DNA of 64,000 nucleotides. It comes from Microbacterium sp. TNHR37B. GTDB taxonomy: Bacteria; Actinomycetota; Actinomycetes; Actinomycetales; Microbacteriaceae. Every line of letters starts with the position of its first letter. Positions within the stretch are counted from its first letter, which is position 1. The notes under the pieces were generated by a model, which saw nothing but the letters and a program-made list of their open reading frames with translations, ran no database searches and was not told where the DNA came from. This document shows positions 16,101-24,379 of this stretch, piece by piece. The DNA lies in contig NZ_LQGV01000001.1 in NCBI RefSeq assembly GCF_001620065.1, positions 1,426,001 to 1,490,000 on the forward strand. The letters run 5' to 3'. Position numbers and translations under genes: made by a program.

Positions 16101-18166
16101 CCGGCACCGGCTTCACCGGCGCCACCGCGGTCACCTTCGACGGCACCCCGGGGACGGCGTTCACCGTCGTCAGCGACACCGAGATCCAGGTCACCACCCC
16201 CGCCCACGCCCCCGGCACGGTGGACGTGGTCGTGGAGCACCCCGGCGGCGACACCGACGCCGGCGAGTTCACCTACCTCGCCGCACCGGAGGTCACCGGC
16301 CTCGATCCGACCAGCGGACCCGAAGCGGGCGGCACGGTCGTCACCATCACCGGCACCGGGTTCACCGGCGCCACCGCGGTCACCTTCGACGGCACCCCGG
16401 GGACGGCGTTTACCGTCGTCAGCGACACCGAGATCCAGGTCACCACCCCCGCCCACGCCCCCGGCGCGGTGGACGTGGTCATCGAGCACCCGGTCGGAGA
16501 CGCGGGCGCGGGCGAGTTCACCTACCTCGCCGCGCCCACCGTCACTGGCCTCGATCCGACGAGCGGACCGGAGACCGGCGGCACCGTCGTCACCATCACC
16601 GGCACCGGGTTCACCGGCGCCACCGGAGTCACCTTCGACGGCACCCCGGGGACGGCGTTCACCGTCGTCAGCGACACCGAGATCCAGGTCACGACCCCCG
16701 CGCACGCCCCCGGCACGGTCGACGTGGTCGTCGAGCACCCCGGTGGCGACGCAGAGGCGGGCGAGTTCACCTACCTCGTGGTGACGGGGGTGGATGAGGT
16801 GGATCCGGGTAGTGGTCCGGAAGCGGGCGGCAACACCGTCACGATCACCGGCGCCTGCTTCACCGGTGCCACCGATGTCCTCTTCGGTGGCGTGTCGGCC
16901 ACGAGCTTCACCGTCGACAGCGACACCCAGATCACCGCGGTCGTCCCCGCCGGGACCGGAACCGTCGACGTCACCGTCGTCGGAACCGGCACGTGCGGCA
17001 CCGGCACCCTTCCGGGCGGATACGAGTACCTGCCCGCCCCGACCGTCACCGACCTCGACCCGACCAGCGGACCCGAAGCCGGCGGCACGGTCGTCACGAT
17101 CACCGGCACCGGATTCACCGGCGCCACCGCGGTCACCTTCGACGGCACCCCCGGGACGGCGTTCACCGTCGTGAGCGACACCGAGATCCAGGTCACGACC
17201 CCCGCCCACGCCCCCGGCGCAGTGGACGTCATCGTCGAACACCCCGGCGGCGACACCGACGCCGGCGAGTTCACCTACCTCGCCGCGCCGGAAGTCACCG
17301 ACCTCGACCCCACCAGCGGACCGGAGACCGGCGGCACGGTCGTCACGATCACCGGCACCGGATTCACCGGCGCGACCGCGGTGACCTTCGACGGCGCCCC
17401 AGGAACCGCGTTCACCGTCGTGAGCGACACCGAGATCCAGGTCACCACCCCCGCCCACGCCCCCGGCGCAGTGGACGTGGTGGTGGAGCACCCCGGCGGC
17501 GACACCGACGCAGGTGAGTTCACCTACCTTCCCGTCACCCACGTGGACGACGTGGAGCCGGGAGTCGGGCCGGAGTCCGGCGGGACCACCGTGACGATCA
17601 CCGGCTCGTGCTTCACGGGCGCCACCGATGTGCTCTTCGGCGACGTCTCGGCCACGAGCTTCACGGTCGACAGCGACACCCAGATCACCGCGGTGGCTCC
17701 TCCCGGAGTCGGCGTGGTCGATGTCACCGTCGTCGGCACGGAGTGCGGCCCGGGAACCCTGCCGGGCGGCTTCGAGTACACCACCGCGCCGATCATCGCC
17801 GACCTCACGCCCGCGCGCGGACCGGCCTCGGGCGGGACTTTGGTGACGATCACGGGAGCGAACCTCGGCGGCGTCACCTCCGTCACGTTCGACGGCGTCG
17901 ACGCCACGGCGCTGCAGATCGTCAGTGATACCGAGCTGACCGTCCGCACACCGGCCGGAACGCCCGGCGTCGTCGATGTGGCGGCCGTCGCGCTGACCGG
18001 CACGAGCGACCCGGGCACGTTCGAGTACTACGCGACCGGCTCGGATCCCGTCGATCCTCTGCCTGCGACCGGCGCGCGCTCGACCGGCGACCTCTGGGCA
18101 GCCGCTGGCCTGTTGCTGATCCTGGCGGGCGTCGGCGCGGTGCTGCGTCGTCGATGGTCGGCCTGA
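13166..18166 (+). CDS. Secreted choice-of-anchor-G protein with 13 IPT/TIG repeats and LPATG sorting signal
   Basis: 1666 residues from ATG 13166, the first start that gives a proper signal peptide (basic RKAPRSPQ...RRHRH, then hydrophobic VAAGVAAGLFLASATPAAVFA, cleavage near 48). Residues ~49-535 form a beta-rich domain resembling choice-of-anchor-G modules (LSGGGLIDLGTIAQLQGPYNAY). Residues ~536-1620 are 13 IPT/TIG immunoglobulin-like units of ~83 residues with the hallmark DPxSGPxxGGTxVTITGTGFTGA. Four units (2nd, 4th, 9th, 12th) carry a CFTG...CG cysteine pair, probably a disulphide. The protein ends with LPATG (1632-1636), a transmembrane helix and RRRW, so it should be sortase-anchored. 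Role inferred: adhesion or cell-surface structure. Tandem terminators follow. Confidence 0.9.
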   Translation: MRALRKAPRSPQVEPSRQRGARRHRHVAAGVAAGLFLASATPAAVFAAPGDRSEAEALMLSGGGLIDLGTIAQLQGPYNAYTPGDTDNSPIDLDALGLIDLGLGVQLFGGNDVLTLGAVGQYSRTDASGSFASAGLIGANGAIQAGTGAAGENATLDLSPVLSAVGVQALLSDLRLDLGALSASATATRGSAVATEGDYQIASGELTLTSPVLSAVAADLDGTLDDASAAVNAVAGTGGTIASTVNGLLGGIEDIIGTLLLGAVSLDSPAVTATVNANLGTALDAVAETPFVSGPVTLTLGTGTIVVDLDELYALNALGPNTPILSDLALNPTIAEALSDILTDQLPTALTTAVRDVLNSTTLTVGVTAGVDLGVPPLAADVGDLALTVTGSLGGFLALTGSTAPTVSLAGTNILGLPVGTLLTPITSFVTDDLVPAVGGVVEAALDLDALEADLTSTLTSTVTALQPVLGAVNQVVSLTGNVQEQDGDFRDPAGTDAGSFTQRALSIVVAPFLGGAVTLHLASATVNAVPLDAPGGLAIDPDRGPVAGGTEVTITGDGLDDVTEVLFGDEPAASFTVNPDGTITAVTPPATAPGTVAVTVTNPDGSDDSLDFEYFEPTRIDGIDPDSGTTAGGTAVTITGVCFTGATDVLFGTTPAASFTVDSDTQITAVTPPGAEGSVDVTVVGSADCGDGTLPDGFTYVVPGAPALTSLDPDSGPETGGTVVTITGTDFTGATDVTFDGVPATSFTVVSDTEITATSPAHAPGAVDVVVTNPTGASAPLPFTYLVVTGVDEVDPGSGPEAGGNTVTITGVCFTGATDVLFGDVSATSFTVDSDTQITAVVPAGTGTVDVTVVGTGTCGTGTLPDGYEYVAPPTVTDLDPTSGPEAGGTLVTITGTGFTGATAVTFDGTPGTAFTVVSDTEIQVTTPAHAPGTVDVVVEHPGGDTDAGEFTYLAAPEVTGLDPTSGPEAGGTLVTITGTGFTGATAVTFDGTPGTAFTVVSDTEIQVTTPAHAPGTVDVVVEHPGGDTDAGEFTYLAAPEVTGLDPTSGPEAGGTVVTITGTGFTGATAVTFDGTPGTAFTVVSDTEIQVTTPAHAPGAVDVVIEHPVGDAGAGEFTYLAAPTVTGLDPTSGPETGGTVVTITGTGFTGATGVTFDGTPGTAFTVVSDTEIQVTTPAHAPGTVDVVVEHPGGDAEAGEFTYLVVTGVDEVDPGSGPEAGGNTVTITGACFTGATDVLFGGVSATSFTVDSDTQITAVVPAGTGTVDVTVVGTGTCGTGTLPGGYEYLPAPTVTDLDPTSGPEAGGTVVTITGTGFTGATAVTFDGTPGTAFTVVSDTEIQVTTPAHAPGAVDVIVEHPGGDTDAGEFTYLAAPEVTDLDPTSGPETGGTVVTITGTGFTGATAVTFDGAPGTAFTVVSDTEIQVTTPAHAPGAVDVVVEHPGGDTDAGEFTYLPVTHVDDVEPGVGPESGGTTVTITGSCFTGATDVLFGDVSATSFTVDSDTQITAVAPPGVGVVDVTVVGTECGPGTLPGGFEYTTAPIIADLTPARGPASGGTLVTITGANLGGVTSVTFDGVDATALQIVSDTELTVRTPAGTPGVVDVAAVALTGTSDPGTFEYYATGSDPVDPLPATGARSTGDLWAAAGLLLILAGVGAVLRRRWSA
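14770..18033 (+). repeat. Tandem IPT/TIG-coding repeats, 249-bp period, with a 1251-bp higher-order repeat
   Basis: Thirteen in-frame units. Those from about 15784 to 17530 are nearly identical at DNA level; for example, over 120 consecutive bases match between the units starting near 15784 and 16033. A segment beginning GTGACGGGGG recurs at 15530 and 16781, 1251 bp (417 codons) apart, including the same rare codon choices. This points to recent unequal crossing-over or gene conversion. Confidence 0.85.
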
Positions 18167-18181
18167 TCCCCCGGGGAAGAA

Positions 18182-18220
18182 GGAGGGTGGGGCCGTCCCC
18201 CCAATACAGCCCCACCCTCC
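18182..18220 (+). terminator. Terminator after the TIG protein (hairpin 1)
   Basis: A perfect 12-bp stem (GGAGGGTGGGGC / GCCCCACCCTCC) with a 15-nt loop begins 16 nt after the stop. There is no clear U-run, as is common in high-GC Actinobacteria. Confidence 0.6.
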
Positions 18221-18222
18221 GT

Positions 18223-18253
18223 GTCGCCGCTCCTGCACGCCGGGAGCGGCGAC
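18223..18253 (+). terminator. Terminator after the TIG protein (hairpin 2)
   Basis: A second hairpin immediately follows: an 11-bp stem GTCGCCGCTCC / GGAGCGGCGAC with a 9-nt loop. In tandem with the preceding one it should insulate the S4-domain gene. Confidence 0.55.
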
Positions 18254-18296
18254 GGCGGGAGGGAAGCGAGGCATCGCCGCCCACGATGTCGGCGGC

Positions 18297-18302
18297 TAGC
18301 AT
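18297..18302 (+). promoter_or_regulatory. Leaderless -10 box of the S4-domain gene
   Basis: TAGCAT lies 6 nt before the GTG at 18309. Confidence 0.5.
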
Positions 18303-18308
18303 GCTGGA

Positions 18309-18530
18309 GTGACGGATCCGATCGACGACATCTCCATCGGCGGCGACATGATCCGCCTCGGCCAGTTCCTCAAGTTCTCCGGGCTCATCGACTCCGGCGG
18401 CGACGCGAAAGAGGCCATCATCGACGGCCTGGTGCACGTGAACGGCGACGTCGACCGACGGCGCGGTCGCCAGCTCAATGACGGCGACCTCGTCACCTTC
18501 GGCGCGCGGACCGTTCGCGTCCGCGGTTGA
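18309..18530 (+). CDS. Small S4-domain RNA-binding protein
   Basis: 73 residues from GTG 18309, almost entirely one S4 domain: IRLGQFLKFSGLIDSGGDAKEAI, then HVNGDVDRRRGRQLNDGDLV. It is similar in size and pattern to YbcJ/YaaA- and RqcP-type proteins that bind structured RNA, usually ribosomal. The start is supported by the leaderless box and by the MTDPIDDISIGGDMI lead-in. It is convergent with the esterase gene. Confidence 0.85.
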   Translation: MTDPIDDISIGGDMIRLGQFLKFSGLIDSGGDAKEAIIDGLVHVNGDVDRRRGRQLNDGDLVTFGARTVRVRG

Positions 18531-18557
18531 AGACCGTCTCCCAGTCGACCGGACCGG

Positions 18558-19466
18558 TCAGCGCGTGACCGCCGCGGGATCGGCCGCGAACTCCCGCACC
18601 ACGCTGTAGGCGTCGCGCGCTTCACGCGTCCAGAAGGCGCCGGGGTACACATGGAAGCCATCCTCGGCCACGACGAGGCGCACCCGCGTGCCCGCCGACC
18701 GCCATTTCTCCGCCAGCGCGACGACATCGTCGTGGAAGACGTCGCGACCGCCCTGGAAGAGGAGCGTCGGCGGGAGTCCCGCGCCGCTGTCCCGGAGGGG
18801 ACTGAGCTGCGGGTCGTCGAGAGACGCACCAGCCGCCCACGCGACGGCCGCCGCGCGCAGGCCCGCGCAGCGCAGCGAAGGATCACGCCGCTGACGGGAC
18901 CATGCCCCCGGGTTTGCCATGGACACCTCCACCCACGGCGCGAGGAGGACGAGCCCGTCGGGCATGCGGCGCCCACCGTCGCGGATCCGAAGCGCAAGCG
19001 TCGCGGCGACGTTGCCGCCCGCGGAATCGCCGGCGACGAAGAGCTGTCTCGTCGTCGCACGCGCGGCCACGTCGTCGTAGACGGCATCGACGAACCGGCG
19101 CGCGTCATGGATCGTGTGCTCCGGGATCAGCGGATACTGCGCGATCGTGATGGCCGCCTTCGTCTGCTCCTGCAGCCGCCGGATGATCAACCAGTGCGCC
19201 GTGACCAGCGGATTGACGAAGCCGCCGCCCGGGAAATAGACCAGCTCCCGGCCGGCCTCATGATCCCGTGGCTCCCAGCGCCACACCCGGCGACCCTCGA
19301 CCGTGGACTCGGTGAGCTCGCCCGCACCGATCATGCCGGACGGAGCCGAGACAGGCGCGCGGCCGGGGTCCACGCGCTGGAGGTAGTCGGACCCGGAGAG
19401 ATCGCGACGGGTGCTCCCCGCCGTCAGCCAGAGCGCGGCCGCGGTGAGCTTCATGAGAAGGGACAC
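18558..19466 (-). CDS. Alpha/beta-hydrolase, HSL-type esterase
   Basis: 302 residues. The hormone-sensitive-lipase pattern is clear: oxyanion FPGGGF (79-84), nucleophile GDSAGG with Ser148, acid Asp242 in GGRDVF, and His272 in EDGFHVYPG. The family hydrolyses short-chain esters. The N-terminus is hydrophobic (MKLTAAALWLTAG) and could be a membrane anchor or cap helix rather than a secretion signal. Start GTG 19466 has a TAACGT box 6 nt upstream. No operon partner. Confidence 0.88.
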   Translation of the reverse strand: MSLLMKLTAAALWLTAGSTRRDLSGSDYLQRVDPGRAPVSAPSGMIGAGELTESTVEGRRVWRWEPRDHEAGRELVYFPGGGFVNPLVTAHWLIIRRLQEQTKAAITIAQYPLIPEHTIHDARRFVDAVYDDVAARATTRQLFVAGDSAGGNVAATLALRIRDGGRRMPDGLVLLAPWVEVSMANPGAWSRQRRDPSLRCAGLRAAAVAWAAGASLDDPQLSPLRDSGAGLPPTLLFQGGRDVFHDDVVALAEKWRSAGTRVRLVVAEDGFHVYPGAFWTREARDAYSVVREFAADPAAVTR

Positions 19467-19472
19467 GGCGCC

Positions 19473-19478
19473 ACGTTA
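19473..19478 (-). promoter_or_regulatory. Leaderless -10 box of the HSL esterase
   Basis: TAACGT (minus strand) lies 6 nt before the GTG at 19466. Confidence 0.5.
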
Positions 19479-19512
19479 ACACGCCGCGACCGACGAGCCG
19501 TCGACCGCAGCC

Positions 19513-20157
19513 TCAGGCGCGGACGGCCTCGGCGATGGGAGTCGCCCCGTTGTTGAAAGAGATCGTGCGACCGGAGGCGGTGGGCTCACCGATCACCGCC
19601 GCGATGACCGCGGCCACATCGGCCCGGCTCACGTGCTGCGACGAGGAGGCGGAGACGTCGATCCGACCCGTGGGCGCGTCCATGGTGAGGGCGGAAGGGG
19701 CGAGGATCGTCCATTCCAGCGCGCTCGCGCGCAGGTGCGCGTCGGCCGCGGCCTTCGCCTCGGCGTACGCGAAGAAGGGGTCATCAGGATCGATACCGTG
19801 GTCGGGTCCCGCACCGAAGTACGACACCATGACGTAGCGGGGAACGCCGGCCACCTCGGCTGCGTCGATCGAGCGGATGGCCGCGTCGCGATCGACCGCG
19901 AAGGTGCGCTGCGGGTCTCCCCCACCGGCGCCGGCCGACCACACGACCACATCGTTTCCGCTGACGAGGTTGGTGAGCTGGTCGACGTCGAGGGTCTCCA
20001 CATCGGCGACCAGGGCGTGCGCTCCCGTCGCTTCGACCTCGCCCGTATGCGCAGGACGACGGATGACGGAGGTCACCGTGTGACCCTCCTCGACGAGGAT
20101 CGGCGCGAGCAGGAGCGCGACCTTTCCATGCCCTCCGATGATGAGAATGCGGCTCAT
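19513..20157 (-). CDS. NAD(P)-binding SDR-like protein (NmrA/YwnB type)
   Basis: 214 residues. It begins with the Rossmann signature ILIIGGHGKVALLLAPIL, followed by VWSAGAGGG and YVMVSYFGAGP, and ends with a short C-terminal region. This is the atypical SDR family that covers NADH-dependent reductases and NADP sensors; the substrate is unknown. The ATG at 20157 has a GAGGAG site and a TAGGGT -10-like box about 40 nt upstream (20197-20202), which rules out the longer frame. Confidence 0.85.
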   Translation of the reverse strand: MSRILIIGGHGKVALLLAPILVEEGHTVTSVIRRPAHTGEVEATGAHALVADVETLDVDQLTNLVSGNDVVVWSAGAGGGDPQRTFAVDRDAAIRSIDAAEVAGVPRYVMVSYFGAGPDHGIDPDDPFFAYAEAKAAADAHLRASALEWTILAPSALTMDAPTGRIDVSASSSQHVSRADVAAVIAAVIGEPTASGRTISFNNGATPIAEAVRA

Positions 20158-20251
20158 GGTGACTCCTCGCTGTCGTCCGGATCGTCCTCGATCCACCCTA
20201 GGCGCCGCATCATCGCGGCGGGCCGGGTCCACTCCCTCCGCGCCCCGCCGG

Positions 20252-21091
20252 TCAATGCGAGACCGCCACCACCGCCACTCCGCCGAGGACGAGCACGACA
20301 CCCAGTACCTGCACGCGGAGGAGCCGCTCCTTCAGCACCCACCACCCCAGCACCGCGGTCACGGCGGGGAAGACCGACGCACACACGGCGACGACGGAAA
20401 GCATGCCGGAGTCACTCGCGACGGCGAAGCAGAGATTCGCGACGAACCCGAGGAGCCCGATCGCGACGATACCCACGAGGTCTCGGCCGCGCGCCTTGGG
20501 GACCACTCGCAGCACGGCGAGCGCCACGAGGTAGAGACCGAGGGTGACCAGGACATTGGCCAGCAGCGTCGCGGAGATGTCATACGCGCTCCCCCACGCC
20601 ACGGCGAGATTGTTGGTACCGAACCCCACCGCCGCCACGAGCGCCAACAGCACCGGCTTGGCCCCTCCGCCACGTCCTCGGCCGCGCAGTTCCGGCCCGC
20701 TGGCGCACACGGATCCCACGACCGCCACGATCATCCCGATCACGAGTAGCAGCCCGGGAGCGTCGCCACCGACGAGACCGGCGGCGACGGGGACGAGCAC
20801 CCCCAACGCCGAGATCGGGGCGACGACGCCCATGGTGCCGATGGCGAGAGCGCGATAGAGCGCGGAGACCCCCACGGCCGCGCCGACGCCGCTGAGCGCA
20901 CCCCATCCGTAGGCAGGCAGGGCGTCGGGACCGATCGGCTCGAGGAGCACCCGGGGGACGACGGCGGCCGTCGCGACCACCTGCGAGAGGACGAGGACCG
21001 TGATCTGCGCGACCCTGCGCGAGAGCACCCCGCCGAGGAAGTCCGCGACACCGAGGAAGAGCGCCGCCAGCAGGGCGAGGGCCGCCGTCAC
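20252..21091 (-). CDS. EamA-family (DMT) transporter
   Basis: 279 residues with ten hydrophobic helices in two halves (EamA repeat), each half ending in the typical GWWVLKERLLRVQVLGVVLVLGGV-like pattern. EamA proteins export metabolites or amino acids or act as permeases of unknown substrate. Its start overlaps the ATPase gene stop by 4 nt, so it belongs to the ECF/nucleoside unit, possibly as an efflux partner for purine bases or ribose products (inference). Confidence 0.85.
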   Translation of the reverse strand: MTAALALLAALFLGVADFLGGVLSRRVAQITVLVLSQVVATAAVVPRVLLEPIGPDALPAYGWGALSGVGAAVGVSALYRALAIGTMGVVAPISALGVLVPVAAGLVGGDAPGLLLVIGMIVAVVGSVCASGPELRGRGRGGGAKPVLLALVAAVGFGTNNLAVAWGSAYDISATLLANVLVTLGLYLVALAVLRVVPKARGRDLVGIVAIGLLGFVANLCFAVASDSGMLSVVAVCASVFPAVTAVLGWWVLKERLLRVQVLGVVLVLGGVAVVAVSH

Positions 21092-21906
21092 GAGGAACGC
21101 TCGCGCGCGGCCGTCCCCACGAAGGTCTCGACGGTTCGGGGGCGCGCGTCCCAGCCGAGCCGGGCGGCCAGTCGCATGAGTTGCGGCGGCTCCACGCGAG
21201 CGGCACCGATCACCTCGGACTGCGCGAAGACCTCTTCCGGCGATCCGTCGGCGCGGACCTGCCCCTGCGTCATCACGATCACTCGGTCGAACTGCTCGAC
21301 GCAGAAGTCCATGTCGTGAGTGATGGCGACGACGGTGCGCCCCTCGGCGCTCACCTGCCGCACCACGCGCGAGATCATCTCGACGCCCCGGGCGTCCTGC
21401 CCGGTGGTCGGCTCGTCCAGCACCAGCACCGGTGTGCGCATGGCGAGGACGCCCGCGAGCGCGACGCGTTTCCGCTCCGACAACGACAGCTGGTGGGGGT
21501 GGCTGTCCGCCTCCCCGGCCAGGCCCACGGTCTCCAGCGCCTCCATCGCGCGCGCCCGCGCCTCGGTATCGTCGGCGCCGAGGTTCTTCGGTCCGAACAT
21601 GACGTCGGCGATCACCGTGCGGGCGAAGATCTGCTCGTCCGGGTTCTGGAACACGTAGCCCACGAGCGCGGCCATCTGGGCGATGGTGCGGTCGGCCGTC
21701 GTATGCTCCCCGACCGTCACGCGTCCGCTCGTGGGAACGAAGATGCGGTTGAGATGACGGACCAGGGTGGTCTTCCCCGCCCCGTTCTGCCCGACGATGG
21801 CCACACGCTCGCCCGCACCGATCGACAGGCTGACGCCCCGCAGCGCCTCCGTCCCGGAGGGGTAGGCGAAGCGGACGTCGTCGAAGACGATGGCCGCGCC
21901 GGTCAT
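21088..21906 (-). CDS. ECF transporter ATPase (EcfA, second)
   Basis: 272 residues. Walker A GQNGAGKTT, Q-loop VFQNPDEQIF, the signature LSLSERKRVALAGVLAMRTPVL (a non-canonical LSGGQ, as often in CbiO-like ATPases), Walker B LVLDEPTTGQD and switch His AITHDMDF. It would pair with the ATPase encoded at 21903-22751 to drive the EcfT/S complex. The start overlaps the other ATPase stop by 4 nt. Confidence 0.9.
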   Translation of the reverse strand: MTGAAIVFDDVRFAYPSGTEALRGVSLSIGAGERVAIVGQNGAGKTTLVRHLNRIFVPTSGRVTVGEHTTADRTIAQMAALVGYVFQNPDEQIFARTVIADVMFGPKNLGADDTEARARAMEALETVGLAGEADSHPHQLSLSERKRVALAGVLAMRTPVLVLDEPTTGQDARGVEMISRVVRQVSAEGRTVVAITHDMDFCVEQFDRVIVMTQGQVRADGSPEEVFAQSEVIGAARVEPPQLMRLAARLGWDARPRTVETFVGTAARERSS

Positions 21907-22751
21907 GAGGCGACCGCCTCTCCGAAGAACGCCGCCGCTTCGTCGAGCGAGACCGGCAGCTCGCCGTCGCCGGGGAGGATTCCCAGCCGCTGTGCCCCGC
22001 GTGCCGCGAGGGTGAACCGGGTCTCCCCGATCCCCCACTCGCTCATGCGCGGGTCGGCCAGGATCTCCCGCGGTGCTCCCACCGCCGCGATCGTCTCACG
22101 CGCAATGACCGCGACGCGGTCGCAATGCTCGCGCAGGAGCTCCACCTTGTGCTCCAGCACGACGATGGTGCTCCCCGCGTCTCGCAGCGACGACAGCACG
22201 TCGAACACCATCCGCGTTCCCGCAGGGTCCAGCTGTGAGGTCGGTTCGTCCATCACGAGCACCGGCGTGCGCAGGACGACCATCGAGGCGATCGCCACGA
22301 GCTGCTGCTGCCCGCCGGACAGATCGTAGGGCGACGAGTCGAGCAGATGCTCGATCCGCAGAAGCTCAGCGGCGGCGACGACGCGCTCGGCCATCTCCGC
22401 GCGGGGCACTCCGAGGTTCTCCAGGCCGAACGCGATCTCATCGCGCACGGTGTATTTGGCGCCCGAGATCTGGTTGAACGGGTTCTGGATGACCAGCCCG
22501 ACCTTCGCGACGGCGTCGGTGAGCTTGAGGTCGGAGACGTCGGCTCCATCCACCTCCACCCGACCGGTCAGCTCACCGCCGTCGACATGCGGGATGAAGC
22601 CCGCGATGATCTTCGCCAGAGTCGTCTTGCCCGCCCCCGACGCGCCGACGACGCCGAGGATCTCGCCGCGGTCGACCTGCAGGTTCACCTTCTCGAGCGC
22701 GAAATGCTCCGCATCGGGATAGGCGTACGAGATGTTCGTGAGGGTGATCAC
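21903..22751 (-). CDS. ECF transporter ATPase (EcfA, first)
   Basis: 282 residues from GTG 22751, chosen because AGGAG lies just upstream and because this start forms a GTGA overlap with the EcfT stop. Walker A GASGAGKTT, VIQNPFNQISG, LSGGQQQLVAIASMVVLRTPVLVMDEPTSQLDP and the switch region VVLEHKVELL are present. The C-terminus carries a short extension. It powers the ECF importer with the second ATPase. Confidence 0.9.
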   Translation of the reverse strand: MITLTNISYAYPDAEHFALEKVNLQVDRGEILGVVGASGAGKTTLAKIIAGFIPHVDGGELTGRVEVDGADVSDLKLTDAVAKVGLVIQNPFNQISGAKYTVRDEIAFGLENLGVPRAEMAERVVAAAELLRIEHLLDSSPYDLSGGQQQLVAIASMVVLRTPVLVMDEPTSQLDPAGTRMVFDVLSSLRDAGSTIVVLEHKVELLREHCDRVAVIARETIAAVGAPREILADPRMSEWGIGETRFTLAARGAQRLGILPGDGELPVSLDEAAAFFGEAVAS

Positions 22752-23527
22752 AATGCTCCTGTCACGATCGGAAGAACGATGGCGGCCACGCCGACCACCG
22801 GCATGGTCCAGCGGACGATCCGCTGCGTGGTCGTATCGGGCACCGGAGTGAGGGCGGTGCGCTTGGCGGTCGACCCGAAGCCGCGCGCCTCCATCGCCGT
22901 CGCCCGCTCCTCCACGTCGGTGAACATGCCCAGCACGAGGGGCGCCAGCAACGGCATCATCGCTCCGATGCGCCCTCGCACGCCTTTGCCGACCGCGAGC
23001 CCGCGCGCCTGCTGGGCGAGGAGGATGCCGTTCGCGCGGTCCTGGAAGGCGGGGATCAGCTGCAGAGTGGAACTGATGATGTAGCTGAACTTGGGCGACA
23101 TGCCCCGCTCGGTCAAGGCCGAGAGGAGGTCGCCGGGGTGGGTCGTCAGAACGAAGAGGATCGAGGCGAGGACGAGGCAGACGATCCGCGATCCGATCCC
23201 GAGCGCGAACAGCAGCCCTTCCGTCGTGAGGGCCAGGGGCCCCCACGCCCAGAGGGCCGTGCGGCCGCCCGGGAAGGTGAGCCCCTGGACGACGAACAGG
23301 ACGAGGACGATCGGCAGCAGGATCGTGACCCCCATCCGGGCGAGCCGGCCGCCGCAGCCGGAGACGACGGCGGCCGGCACGATCACGACGGCGACGACAC
23401 CCGCCGCGACCCACCAGAAGGGGATCGCGAACACGATGACGATCAGAGTGACCAGGATCACGAGTTTGGTCACCGGGTTGAGGGCATGGATCGGCGAGGT
23501 CCGATCCACGTAGAGTGTCGACGCCAT
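22748..23527 (-). CDS. ECF transporter transmembrane component EcfT
   Basis: 259 residues, five to six transmembrane helices, and the two EcfT coupling motifs with Ala-Arg-Gly (QQARGLAVG and MEARGFGS) that dock on the two ATPases. The N-terminal LYVDRTSPIHALNPVTKL is also typical. It couples ATP hydrolysis to the substrate-binding S component encoded just upstream (6-nt gap). Confidence 0.9.
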   Translation of the reverse strand: MASTLYVDRTSPIHALNPVTKLVILVTLIVIVFAIPFWWVAAGVVAVVIVPAAVVSGCGGRLARMGVTILLPIVLVLFVVQGLTFPGGRTALWAWGPLALTTEGLLFALGIGSRIVCLVLASILFVLTTHPGDLLSALTERGMSPKFSYIISSTLQLIPAFQDRANGILLAQQARGLAVGKGVRGRIGAMMPLLAPLVLGMFTDVEERATAMEARGFGSTAKRTALTPVPDTTTQRIVRWTMPVVGVAAIVLPIVTGAL

Positions 23528-23533
23528 CGCGTC

Positions 23534-24379
23534 TCAGCTCCGGGACTCGTCTGCCGAGGCGCTGCGGCTGGTCGCGCTGACGGGTGCCTTTCCGAACACG
23601 CGGTACTGGCGCACGAAGGGGAACCGCTGCCGGAACCGGCTCGGGAGGGCGGCGAGGATGAGCACGACGATCGTGAAGGTGATCGCTTTGTCGAGCGGGT
23701 CGGAGAGGAGGCCCTGAAGCGTTGTGGCCCCGAGGAGCGTCTGGCCCATGGCTTGGAAGGCTCCGACGATGGCGCCCGTTCCGCCACCCGTCGCGCCACC
23801 GAAGATGAACGCCGAGATCGGCGCCGAGACGACGGCCGCGACGATTCCGGTCACGGCACCGGCGATCGGGGCGAGGTAGAAGCGGCGGAACATGCCGTAG
23901 CGGGCGGCGTAGCCCGCCAGGACGCCGATGATCACCTGGACGACGGCGAACGGGAGGGCGATCGGGCTCAGCGTGAGCCCCCAGATCACGTTCGTGAGGA
24001 TGCCGGTGACGACGCCGGCGGCAGGACCGGCGAGCGCGGCGACGAGCACGGTGCCGATCGAGTCGATGTACACCGGCAGTCCGAGGATCGCGACGAGCTG
24101 GCCGACCACGATGTTCAGGGCGATCGCCACGGGGATCATGGCGATGGTCGCGGTCGGGAGCCGGTGGATCGATCCCGCGGCGAGCAGGATCGCGCCGATG
24201 ACGTACCCCGCGATGGCGATGAGCGAGGCCTGGCTCGTGCTGCTCTGGGCGACTTCGGCGGGCTGCCCGATCACGAGGTAGAGGTAGGTGGCGACGATGA
24301 CGACCGAGCCGATCGCGATCAGGACGGTGTTGCGGAGCCGACGCGAATCGTCGGTCTTCGCGGGTGCGGTGCTGAACAT
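23534..24379 (-). CDS. ECF transporter S component (substrate-specific)
   Basis: 281 residues, more than the ~200 usual for S components because of a long hydrophilic C-terminus (FRQRFPFVRQYRVFGKAPVSATS...). About six to seven hydrophobic helices include GLPVYIDSIGTVLVAALAGPAAGVVTGILTN, a stretch common in S proteins. Substrate is inferred from neighbours (nucleoside hydrolase and sugar kinase upstream), which suggests a nucleoside or nucleobase. The ATG at 24379 is preceded by a hairpin that displays AAGGAG in its loop. Confidence 0.85.
   Translation of the reverse strand: MFSTAPAKTDDSRRLRNTVLIAIGSVVIVATYLYLVIGQPAEVAQSSTSQASLIAIAGYVIGAILLAAGSIHRLPTATIAMIPVAIALNIVVGQLVAILGLPVYIDSIGTVLVAALAGPAAGVVTGILTNVIWGLTLSPIALPFAVVQVIIGVLAGYAARYGMFRRFYLAPIAGAVTGIVAAVVSAPISAFIFGGATGGGTGAIVGAFQAMGQTLLGATTLQGLLSDPLDKAITFTIVVLILAALPSRFRQRFPFVRQYRVFGKAPVSATSRSASADESRS

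Noticed and set aside
15780-17530. Direct repeats with regular spacing that could suggest CRISPR
   Set aside because: Period is 249 bp, units are in-frame coding DNA and there are no unique spacers or cas genes.
13430-18274. 1614-residue open frame on the minus strand across the TIG protein
   Set aside because: It is a shadow of the repetitive plus-strand gene: composition is Gly/Arg/Asp-rich, repeats mirror the plus-strand period, and it has no plausible start or homology pattern.
20252-21091. EamA gene as an ECF component
   Set aside because: It has ten helices and the duplicated EamA pattern; it is only co-transcribed with the ECF genes.
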